From contig CAZIQG010000063.1 of the NCBI GenBank assembly GCA_964541725.1, positions 1-6,117 on the forward strand: a DNA stretch of 6,117 bases, read 5' to 3'. Numbering within the stretch: the stretch's first letter is position 1; every line of letters starts with the position of its first letter. The notes under the pieces are model-generated. The model did no database searches, was not told where the DNA came from, and saw only the letters and a program-made list of their open reading frames with translations. Position numbers and translations under genes: made by a program. This DNA is from JAGOUY01 sp964541725. Its GTDB lineage: Bacteria > Patescibacteriota > Patescibacteriia > 2-12-FULL-60-25. Shown here one piece after another: positions 1 through 5,447 of the stretch.

Positions 1-44
1 GTTATTCTGAGCGTAGCCGGTGAAACGACATCGTTCAGAATGAC
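1..44. repeat. Imperfect inverted repeat, REP-like, beyond the 3' end of the RNA methyltransferase gene
   Basis: Arms 1-10 (GTTATTCTGA) and 35-44 (TCAGAATGAC) are complementary at nine of ten positions. The remaining pair would be a G-U wobble in plus-strand RNA. The interior contains a second small palindrome, AACGACATCGTT. The ATTCTGAGCG core resembles short intergenic palindromes scattered through many bacterial genomes, which is a resemblance from memory. It starts eight bases beyond the stop codon of the minus-strand gene, so it could cap that transcript, but no U-run is visible before the window edge. It may continue to the left of the window. Confidence 0.5.
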
Positions 45-51
45 AAGATAA

Positions 52-1446
52 TTAAGATAGATTGACTATAACAGGTTGCGCGATACGCACAAGTTTGGTT
101 ACGACTTCTACATGTGGAGTTTGCGGAAAAAGGTCGAGCGCCTCAATCGCTTCCACGCGATACAAAGTCTTGAATTGCTTCAATTCTTCCACCAAACGAC
201 GATAGCTACACGAAACATACACGATCGTGGGCGGCTTCTTTTCCAACAACATCTCCAACGCCCGTGGATGTAACCCAGAGCGGGGTGGATCAATAATCAC
301 CGCATCAGGGTTAAGCGCTTTCCAGTCCAAGTCTTCCGCTGGCCCTGCCCCGAAGGTTGCTTGTTCCGCGACGTTATTGTTAACGGCGTTCTTTTGAGCG
401 AGTTCAATCGCAGGCGCATCCAATTCATGTCCGTATACTCTTGCGCCAGCCTTCGCACAGGCAATCCCAAAGAATCCTGATCCACAATACAAGTCCATGA
501 CGAAGGGAGAAGGGGAGGAGGGAGCGGCTCGATCAAGGCCTAGAAAACGTAATACCGTCGTTTGCAAGGTAGCGGCCATGTCCGAGTTCGTTTGAAAAAA
601 GGAGTTCGGATGCACAAGATACCGAAGTCCATTTACTTCCTCGCTGAGATATTCCTTGCCATGAAGCAACGTCAGTGTCTTCGCGAGAGATAAATCCGTA
701 ATCTCCTGATTCTCCCCGAGATAGAGCGTCGTCGTAAGAGGAGCAAGTCGATCTGTAAGTCCCTTGCGAGCCGCCTCAGAAATCGCAGCCGCATCTTTGA
801 CGATAATCGTCACCATCCGTTCATTCGTATTCCGACCCAAACGAATCACGCAATACCGAATCAACCCCGTGTGCCGACGCGCATCCCAGGCAGAAAGCGT
901 CTGCTCTTTCATCCAGTCACGAACATGTTGAAGAATGATCGGTGTCGTATCGTCTAAAAGCAAACAAGTCTGCAAATCCAGATAGCGATTCCAGGAACCG
1001 TATTCTTTGAGCCCCACCGTCCCTTGCCAACCGACAACGTAATCCATGCGATTACGGTAGTAGAGTGTGTTCGTCGACGGGACAACCTCTTTAATCCGTT
1101 CGTCATGACCTGCCCGTTCTAGAGCTTGATTGATTTGTGTCCGCTTCAATTCAAGCTGCGCCGGATAGCTCATATGTTGCCATAAGCAGCCACCACAAAC
1201 GCCTGCATGTGGGCAGGGAGCCGTGACACGATCTGGGGATGGATGTGTAACTTCTTTGAGATTCGCGATCCAATTTCCTTGGTCACGTTTCATAAAGGTC
1301 GCGTCTATCTCATCGCTCACGGTCGTAAATGGAACGACGACCTGTCGCGTCCCATCCGCCGCATGCGGCATTTGATACGTAAAAACACCACGGCCCTTTT
1401 CATCCATGCGCTCAATCCGTCCTTGTAAGTCATCTCCAAATTTCAT
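52..1446 (-). CDS. TrmA/RlmD-family 23S rRNA or tRNA (uracil-5-)-methyltransferase with 4Fe-4S cluster
   Basis: This 464-residue SAM-dependent enzyme is predicted to methylate C5 of a uridine in rRNA or tRNA in the cytoplasm. An N-terminal TRAM-like segment (about 1-67) precedes an iron-sulfur motif with Cys78, Cys84 and Cys87 (C-x5-C-x2-C) and a fourth ligand candidate, Cys161. The family signature YRNRMD lies at 130-135 and FFQTN in the pre-catalytic region. The Rossmann SAM-binding loop DLYCGSG is at 318-324, DPPRSG starts at 386, the probable catalytic nucleophile is Cys413 in VSCS, and the probable general base is Glu447 in PHVEVV. Length matches RlmD (RumA) and RlmCD-type proteins. The residues after the nucleophile are Ser-Tyr rather than the usual Asn-Pro. 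The ATG at 1446 fits the TRAM start, but no Shine-Dalgarno precedes it; a CCCG/CGGG stem abuts it instead. It is transcribed divergently from the rest of the window. The exact target uridine cannot be told from sequence. Confidence 0.93.
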   Translation of the reverse strand: MKFGDDLQGRIERMDEKGRGVFTYQMPHAADGTRQVVVPFTTVSDEIDATFMKRDQGNWIANLKEVTHPSPDRVTAPCPHAGVCGGCLWQHMSYPAQLELKRTQINQALERAGHDERIKEVVPSTNTLYYRNRMDYVVGWQGTVGLKEYGSWNRYLDLQTCLLLDDTTPIILQHVRDWMKEQTLSAWDARRHTGLIRYCVIRLGRNTNERMVTIIVKDAAAISEAARKGLTDRLAPLTTTLYLGENQEITDLSLAKTLTLLHGKEYLSEEVNGLRYLVHPNSFFQTNSDMAATLQTTVLRFLGLDRAAPSSPSPFVMDLYCGSGFFGIACAKAGARVYGHELDAPAIELAQKNAVNNNVAEQATFGAGPAEDLDWKALNPDAVIIDPPRSGLHPRALEMLLEKKPPTIVYVSCSYRRLVEELKQFKTLYRVEAIEALDLFPQTPHVEVVTKLVRIAQPVIVNLS

Positions 1447-1561
1447 GCCCGGAGCGTAGCGGGAAATGGGTTATTCGTCTAGCGCAGAGAAGAGAGCGTT
1501 GATAAAGACGTGTTTAATCTCAATATATCGCTAGTGTTAGGGATAAAGCTTCTTCTTCGGG

Positions 1562-1590
1562 TTGACGGGTATCGATATTTTTGATGAAAT
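1562..1590 (+). promoter_or_regulatory. Candidate sigma-70-type promoter for the 54-residue ORF
   Basis: TTGACG (1562-1567, five of six matches to the -35 consensus) is followed after a 17-base spacer by TGAAAT (1585-1590, four of six matches to the -10). Transcription would start near 1597, directly before the Shine-Dalgarno, giving a very short leader. The weak -10 makes this tentative. The palindrome TATCGATA at 1570-1577 lies in the spacer and could be an operator. Confidence 0.35.
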
Positions 1591-1598
1591 AAATGACG

Positions 1599-1607
1599 AA
1601 AGGAGAG
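1599..1607 (+). promoter_or_regulatory. Strong Shine-Dalgarno of the 54-residue ORF
   Basis: AAAGGAGAG lies nine bases (measured from the end of GGAG) before the ATG at 1615. It is the only good ribosome binding site upstream of any gene in the window, and it is the main reason for accepting the short ORF that follows. Confidence 0.65.
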
Positions 1608-1614
1608 TATTGTC

Positions 1615-1779
1615 ATGAGTGCTGAACCAGATCGTGATCCTCGTATCGATGCTTCAGAAGAGCAAGAACCCACCCCTACCGAAGGTGCTCGTGCCGAACC
1701 ACGGCATGAGCCGCCTCCTGCTCCCAGCGAGCCCCGGTTCATCTGTCGCAACAGCCACTCCCCGCCCTGGTTCGACTGA
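1615..1779 (+). CDS. Small acidic, proline-rich hypothetical protein (54 residues)
   Basis: I do not recognise this protein. The ORF begins with ATG behind a strong Shine-Dalgarno and ends with TGA at 1777-1779. Residues 1-40 are rich in Pro, Glu, Asp and Arg (12 prolines and 12 acidic residues in the full protein) and are probably disordered. The tail from residue 41 differs in character: RFICRNSHSPPWFD, with one cysteine, a histidine and aromatic residues, possibly a short binding motif. There is no signal peptide or membrane segment. A candidate promoter precedes it and an apparent terminator follows 27 bases after the stop, suggesting a unit separate from the downstream methyltransferase. 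Alternatives are a leader peptide for that gene, a 3'-degraded remnant of a longer protein, or a chance ORF on an untranslated small RNA. An overlapping minus-strand frame has low-complexity composition and I judge it a shadow. Confidence 0.5.
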   Translation: MSAEPDRDPRIDASEEQEPTPTEGARAEPRHEPPPAPSEPRFICRNSHSPPWFD

Positions 1780-1800
1780 TCTCCATCTTCCACCCCCTCC

Positions 1801-1810
1801 TCACCTCCTT
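1801..1810 (+). other. Sequence identical to the 16S rRNA anti-Shine-Dalgarno (TCACCTCCTT)
   Basis: These ten bases match the usual 3' end of bacterial 16S rRNA. They lie in the 3' untranslated part of the small-ORF unit and overlap the first arm of the terminator stem. CTCCTT (1805-1810) is complementary to AAGGAG (1600-1605) in the Shine-Dalgarno of the same transcript. Whether this has any role is inference; the surrounding tract (1788-1808) is pyrimidine-rich, so chance is possible. Confidence 0.4.
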
Positions 1811-1837
1811 GGGACACTCCCAAGGTCGTATTTTTTT
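1807..1837 (+). terminator. Probable Rho-independent terminator after the small ORF
   Basis: CCTTGGGA (1807-1814) and TCCCAAGG (1818-1825) form a perfect 8-bp stem with a 3-base loop. A seven-T run follows at 1831-1837, after a five-base gap (TCGTA). The gap makes it slightly less than ideal. It ends only 13 bases before the methyltransferase ATG at 1851, so readthrough or a separate start for that gene is required. Confidence 0.65.
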
Positions 1838-1850
1838 CAGACAAGTTTGT

Positions 1851-2306
1851 ATGCGTGAACTTCATCTTATTGCCCACGATCTTCGCTCGCGAGAAAACGT
1901 TGGTTCGCTGTTTCGTACGGCGGATTCTTTAGGGGTATCCAAGCTTTGGCTCACGGGCTATACCCCTGCCCCACCTGATGAAAAAATCAGCAAAGTTGCC
2001 TTAGGGGCTGAACGCTCTGTTGTCTGGGAGCAGTCCACGGATGTAGAAAAAGTCATGGCGACTTTGAAAAAAGCAGGTGTCCCTATCTACGCGCTCGAAC
2101 TCACTTCAGAGGCCATTGATCTCAAAGATTTCGCAGCACCTGATCGTCTCGCTCTTCTCCTGGGAACGGAAGTAACCGGGATTCCCCCCTCCCTGCTCTC
2201 CGCGTGTGATGGAGGAGTGATTAAAATCGCACAACAAGGAGTGAAAGAATCAATGAACGTTGCAGTAGCAGCTGGGATTGCGAGTTGGGCGATCCTAAGT
2301 CGATAA
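1851..2306 (+). CDS. SpoU/TrmH-family tRNA/rRNA 2'-O-ribose methyltransferase
   Basis: The 151-residue product is a SPOUT-class enzyme that would transfer a methyl group from SAM to a ribose 2'-OH in tRNA or rRNA, acting as a dimer with the deep trefoil knot typical of the family. Motif 1 is visible as RENVGSLFRTADSLG (Asn16, Arg22), motif 2 as LLLGTEVTGIP (Gly105, Glu107, Gly110) and motif 3 as ESMNVAVAAGIASWAI (Ser134, Asn136). It consists of the catalytic domain alone, like TrmL, without an N-terminal RNA-binding extension such as that of RlmB. I cannot assign the target nucleotide. The ATG at 1851 gives the canonical N-terminus; an earlier TTG at 1809 lies inside the terminator stem and would add non-family sequence. 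There is no Shine-Dalgarno, and the start follows the upstream terminator closely, so the mRNA may have a very short leader or none. Confidence 0.93.
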   Translation: MRELHLIAHDLRSRENVGSLFRTADSLGVSKLWLTGYTPAPPDEKISKVALGAERSVVWEQSTDVEKVMATLKKAGVPIYALELTSEAIDLKDFAAPDRLALLLGTEVTGIPPSLLSACDGGVIKIAQQGVKESMNVAVAAGIASWAILSR

Positions 2307-2344
2307 AAAAATATCCAGAATCAGGTATCGACGATTACTGGATA
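2305..2344 (-). terminator. Hairpin with U-tract on the minus strand, between two plus-strand genes
   Basis: TATCCAG (2312-2318) pairs with CTGGATA (2338-2344), and inside it AATC (2319-2322) pairs with GATT (2333-2336) around one bulged A. Seven As at 2305-2311 adjoin the stem, so read on the minus strand this is a stem-loop followed directly by seven Us, the pattern of an intrinsic terminator. No minus-strand gene precedes it in the window, so it would stop antisense transcription. Read on the plus strand the hairpin lacks a U-tract and would be at best an mRNA 3'-end stabiliser. Confidence 0.5.
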
Positions 2345-2365
2345 AGATGATGTACTGGCGTTGGT

Positions 2366-3358
2366 ATGCGTATCCTTCTCGCTGTTCAAGGAACAGGAAA
2401 TGGTCACATTAGCCGGGCGCGCGATGTGTTTAAGTGTCTTAAAGAATATGAGCAGCAGGTAGATACGCTCGTAAGCGGCCTCCACTCAGAGGTAAGTCTT
2501 GGTGAGCCTTGGACATATAAGCTCGACGGCCTCGGGTTCTTTTTTGGAAAAAATGGAGGCATTGATTATGCTCGGACTCTCAAAGAGTTGCATCTTACGA
2601 GTTTTATAAAAAATATCCGCTCGTTTCCCGTCAAGAACTACGACCTTATCATCAGCGACTTCGAGCCCATTAGTGCCTGGGCGGCACAGCTCCATCATGT
2701 TCCTTGTGTGGCTATGAGTAATCAAGCCGCGTTCTTGTCACCAAAAACTCCACGTCCTTCTGATGGCCCGAGCGTCTCAGAACTCATCCTGCGCTACTTT
2801 GCTCCCGGCACAGAAACCATCGGGTTCCATTTCCGGCGTTACGACACCTTCATCCATACACCTATCATCCGGAGCGAGATCCGTCATCTCACACCCGTTG
2901 AGCGTCCTCACGTCACCGTCTATCTCCCAGCGCATGACGATCGTCTCCTCGCGCGCGAATTTCAACGCATTCGCGGGGTTGAGTGGAAGGTCTTCTCTAA
3001 GCATGTCCAAGCTCCCTATGAGCAGGGGAATGTGAGCGTTTCTCCTGTGAACGCAGAAAAATTCTTAACCAGTTTAGAAACGTGTATCGGAGTTATTACG
3101 GCGGGCGGCTTTGAAACGGCTGCGGAAGCCCTCTTTTTGGGGAAGAAGTTACTCGTCATCCCGATGAAGGGTCAGTATGAACAGCTGTGTAATGCGGAAG
3201 CGCTTCGTCGCATGGGAGTCGCTACGCTCGAAGATGTGGGGGGAGACTTTGTTGAAAAAGTAGAATCCTGGCTTACGAGTGATGAGCGCATCCCTGTTGA
3301 CTATCCAGACGAAACCGCCATGATTGTGGCCGACATTTTACGTCGTTATAAAAAATAA
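2366..3358 (+). CDS. MJ1255/VC2487-type glycosyltransferase (GT-B fold)
   Basis: The 330-residue protein resembles the MJ1255 family of uncharacterised GT-B glycosyltransferases, related to the MurG/GT28 group. The N-terminal Rossmann domain opens with the glycine-rich loop QGTGNGHISRAR (8-19), probably the acceptor or phosphate-contacting region. ISDFEP (96-101) marks the end of that domain. The C-terminal nucleotide-sugar domain contains ITAGGFETAAEAL (from 244) and the stretch ending KGQYEQLCNAEAL, the usual donor-binding site. There is no signal peptide or membrane span, so it is cytosolic or peripheral to the inner face of the membrane. It lies 17 bases ahead of the Rieske gene and in the same direction as murJ, which suggests a role in cell-envelope glycan or glycolipid synthesis; this is inferred from context, and donor and acceptor are unknown. 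The ATG at 2366 starts exactly at the conserved beta strand (MRILLAVQG) but has no clear Shine-Dalgarno. Confidence 0.85.
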   Translation: MRILLAVQGTGNGHISRARDVFKCLKEYEQQVDTLVSGLHSEVSLGEPWTYKLDGLGFFFGKNGGIDYARTLKELHLTSFIKNIRSFPVKNYDLIISDFEPISAWAAQLHHVPCVAMSNQAAFLSPKTPRPSDGPSVSELILRYFAPGTETIGFHFRRYDTFIHTPIIRSEIRHLTPVERPHVTVYLPAHDDRLLAREFQRIRGVEWKVFSKHVQAPYEQGNVSVSPVNAEKFLTSLETCIGVITAGGFETAAEALFLGKKLLVIPMKGQYEQLCNAEALRRMGVATLEDVGGDFVEKVESWLTSDERIPVDYPDETAMIVADILRRYKK

Positions 3359-3375
3359 TAAAATAAAATTTTGCT

Positions 3376-3726
3376 ATGGCGATTACGCGAAAATTAGCCG
3401 TTGCCCGTGTCGGCGAAATCTTGCCGGGACATACCAAAGCCTTTCGGTTTGGGCTTGCGCAGGGGATTGCGTATAATGATGGCGGTACTATTAAGGCCTT
3501 TGTAAATAAGTGCACCCACATGGGCGGACCCGTTGAACTCAAGCAGGTGGGAGGTGTACCTCGTTTTCGTTGTCGTTGGCATGAAGCCGAGTTTGACCCT
3601 GCAAATGGCACGGTGCTCCACGGGCAAGCTCCAGCGGGCAGTATGCTGACCCCGATTTCTCTCACGGTCGAAGGTGACCAATTATTCGCGACCTTAGAAC
3701 TCCCGCCTGATCCGTTCGATTTTTAA
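3376..3726 (+). CDS. Rieske 2Fe-2S ferredoxin-like protein
   Basis: This 116-residue soluble single-domain protein should bind a Rieske 2Fe-2S cluster through two Cys and two His. The ligands are clear: Cys46-x-His48 in CTHMGG and Cys66-x2-His69 in CRWHEAEFD, separated by 17 residues, as in Rieske ferredoxins of dioxygenase and nitrite reductase small-subunit type. The sequence GPVEL after the first pair and the later Gly-Pro-rich turn fit the fold. There is no transmembrane anchor or Tat signal, so it is not a cytochrome bc1-type Rieske protein. It lies 17 bases after the glycosyltransferase and 3 bases before murJ, and is probably co-transcribed with both. No oxygenase, reductase or other redox partner is visible. 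Its likely role is electron transfer, partner unknown. The ATG at 3376 is preceded by a very AT-rich stretch without Shine-Dalgarno. Confidence 0.9.
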   Translation: MAITRKLAVARVGEILPGHTKAFRFGLAQGIAYNDGGTIKAFVNKCTHMGGPVELKQVGGVPRFRCRWHEAEFDPANGTVLHGQAPAGSMLTPISLTVEGDQLFATLELPPDPFDF

Positions 3727-3729
3727 GAC

Positions 3730-5367
3730 ATGCTCCGTTTTTTACCGCTGTTATTTCATCGTCAAACCACGCACGTGACATCCGCTGCGATGCTTTTGGG
3801 CATCGCCTCCCTGCTTTCGCGTGTCGCTGGTCTGGTACGTGATCGCTTGCTCGCTTCCCTTGTTGGCGCGGGAGCGGCCTTAGATACCTATTACGCGGCC
3901 TTTCGCTGGCCAGATGCGTTGTATAATTTACTCATTGTCGGCGCGCTCACGGCAGGCTTCATTCCTGTTCTTACAGAATGCCGAGAGCAAGAAGGGGAGG
4001 AGGGAGCCGCACACTTTGCAGGACGAACATTAAGTCTTGTCGCCGGGGTGATGTTGTTTGTCTGTATTTTTTTGATCATAGCGGCTCCCTGGATTGTACC
4101 GGCGACCGTCTCAGGATTCTCCTCGGTTCAAGCCGCAGAAACCGTTACCCTTACGCGCATCATGGCGCTCTCACCTTTGTTGTTGGCGTTATCTGCCGTC
4201 ATGGGAGGGGTGCTGCAGGCCACAAAGCGGTTCTTGGCGTTCGCCCTCGCGCCGGTTTTTTATAATCTCGGGATTATCTTTGGGATTGTTTGTCTGGCGC
4301 CTTCCTTTGGTATTCGCGGGGTCGCCGTCGGGGTCGTTATCGGGGCGGGCCTTCATGCTGTGATACAGGCTTGGCCTGTTTTACGGGCGCACGCCTTACG
4401 ATGCGCGCTTCCCAAGCGTCACGATCTTCGCTTACGTCGTTTACTTGTCCTCATGGGGCCACGCACACTCGGTCTCGCCATTACGCAGTTAAATCTGCTC
4501 ATTCTTCTCGCGCTTGCTTCTTCTCTCGGCGATGGCTCAGTCTCCGTTTTATCGTTCGCAAACAATGTTCAAAGTGTCCCGCTTGGCTTGATCGGAATTT
4601 CGTTCGCCGTGGCTGCCTTGCCTGCGTTAGCAGAAGCCGCCGCCAAACAAGATCGCCAGCAGACGAGTCAGATCGTAGCCACGGTAACAAGACAGGTTCT
4701 GTTCCTGATCTTGCCTTTGGCTGCTTGGCTCATTCTTCTGCGAGCTCAAGTCGTACGTTTATTGCTCGGTCAAGGAGCCTTTGATTGGAACGATACGCGC
4801 CAAACGGCTCTCTTGGTCGGATGGTTTGCCGTCTCCTTACCCGCTCAAGCCCTCGTGCCGCTCTTTGCCCGTGTTTGGTACGCCTATCAAAACGCACGCA
4901 TCCCTCTTCTCGTCGGAGTCGTCGCAGAAGTCGTGAATATTGCCGCCGCCTTCTTGTTCCGTGCCCACTTCGGGGTCGCTGGGTTGGCCGTCGCTTTTTC
5001 GTTAGCCGCGGTGGTGCAGGGGATTGGGTTGTATTGGCTGTTGGTACGACATAAAATAATAGAATATAAACATTCTTGGAAAGATGTCTGGAAGCTCGTG
5101 CTGGCATTGCTTACGAGTCTTATCGCGGGCTATCTCGTCCGTCATGCCATTGGCACGCTTTTCCCCCTCCGTTTTGTGTGGCAAGTCCTGTTGCAAACAG
5201 GAGCTTCCGGGCTCGTTTGCGCCTTTACGTACGGCCTGGTAGCGCATCTTACACGCATCCATGAATGGCAAGAGCTCCTACGCCTAGTCAAGGAACGTGT
5301 CTGGAAGCGCCGTATGAATCTCCCGGATGTGGATGCGACCGATTCTCAAATATCAGCCTCTCAATAA
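3730..5367 (+). CDS. murJ: Lipid II flippase MurJ (MviN family)
   Basis: The 545-residue protein belongs to the MOP exporter superfamily and should flip lipid II across the cytoplasmic membrane for peptidoglycan synthesis. I count fourteen hydrophobic segments, matching the family topology. The N-terminal signature is present: Ser30-Arg31 (E. coli Arg18), Arg37-Asp38 (Arg24-Asp25) and Asp52 (Asp39). By alignment from memory, E. coli Arg52, Arg53 and Glu57 correspond to Tyr65, Asn66 and Val70, and Asp269, Arg270 and Glu273 to Asn278, Asn279 and Ser282, so much of the charged central cavity is neutral here. Similar substitutions are, to my recollection, common in Patescibacteria MurJ homologues. 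A short charged tail (about 505-545) follows the last membrane segment. The ATG lies three bases after the Rieske stop codon, with no Shine-Dalgarno, suggesting translational coupling. A related flippase for another polyprenyl-linked glycan is a possible alternative. Confidence 0.92.
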   Translation: MLRFLPLLFHRQTTHVTSAAMLLGIASLLSRVAGLVRDRLLASLVGAGAALDTYYAAFRWPDALYNLLIVGALTAGFIPVLTECREQEGEEGAAHFAGRTLSLVAGVMLFVCIFLIIAAPWIVPATVSGFSSVQAAETVTLTRIMALSPLLLALSAVMGGVLQATKRFLAFALAPVFYNLGIIFGIVCLAPSFGIRGVAVGVVIGAGLHAVIQAWPVLRAHALRCALPKRHDLRLRRLLVLMGPRTLGLAITQLNLLILLALASSLGDGSVSVLSFANNVQSVPLGLIGISFAVAALPALAEAAAKQDRQQTSQIVATVTRQVLFLILPLAAWLILLRAQVVRLLLGQGAFDWNDTRQTALLVGWFAVSLPAQALVPLFARVWYAYQNARIPLLVGVVAEVVNIAAAFLFRAHFGVAGLAVAFSLAAVVQGIGLYWLLVRHKIIEYKHSWKDVWKLVLALLTSLIAGYLVRHAIGTLFPLRFVWQVLLQTGASGLVCAFTYGLVAHLTRIHEWQELLRLVKERVWKRRMNLPDVDATDSQISASQ

Positions 5368-5447
5368 ATGGCTTTTTGTAACATTTTGAAAGAACGACGG
5401 TATATCTACTTGTAGACTTTTACGCTTTCCTTCATCATATCTCTTAT
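5368..5447 (+). other. AT-rich intergenic gap with possible promoter and a small palindrome
   Basis: This gap separates murJ from the exported protein gene. TTGAAA at 5386-5391 is a plausible -35, but at usual spacing no good -10 follows (TGTAGA at 5411-5416 after 19 bases is the nearest). TCTACTTGTAGA at 5405-5416 is an inverted repeat (5-base arms around TT) that could be an operator. No GC-rich terminator stem follows murJ, so readthrough into the next gene is possible. No Shine-Dalgarno is seen before 5448. Confidence 0.35.

Larger units (their letters stand above)
1447..1614. other. Divergent intergenic region between the RNA methyltransferase and the small ORF
   Basis: This 168-base gap separates two divergently transcribed genes and must hold promoters for both. 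On the plus strand, TTGATA at 1499-1504 with TATATC at 1524-1529 (19-base spacer) and TTGACG at 1562-1567 are candidate elements. I could not find a convincing minus-strand promoter, although TATATT (complement of 1522-1527) is a possible -10. A perfect TATCGATA palindrome lies at 1570-1577. CCCG (1448-1451) and CGGG (1460-1463) can pair next to the minus-strand start codon. No tRNA or other RNA gene is visible. Confidence 0.5.

Noticed and set aside
1809..1850. TTG at 1809 as an upstream start for the SpoU-family methyltransferase.
   Set aside because: It lies inside the terminator stem, lacks a Shine-Dalgarno and adds 14 residues with no match to the family; the ATG at 1851 gives the standard N-terminus.
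1479..1877. A 132-residue open frame on the minus strand across the small ORF.
   Set aside because: It has low-complexity Gly/Ser/Arg composition, no recognisable motif and overlaps the start of the methyltransferase and the terminator antisense. It is best explained as a shadow of the proline- and glutamate-rich small ORF.
1615..2306. A frameshifted fusion of the small ORF with the methyltransferase.
   Set aside because: The methyltransferase frame is open upstream only to 1710, the two reading frames share no homology-like continuity, and the terminator separates them.
4290..4784. A 164-residue plus-strand open frame inside murJ.
   Set aside because: It is out of frame with a clear fourteen-span MurJ and has Arg/Ser-rich composition typical of a shadow frame.
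5405..5416. TCTACTTGTAGA resembles the stem of Cas12a CRISPR repeats (TCTAC...GTAGA).
   Set aside because: There is a single copy with only a two-base loop, no spacer-repeat periodicity and no cas genes. It is more likely a chance palindrome or operator.
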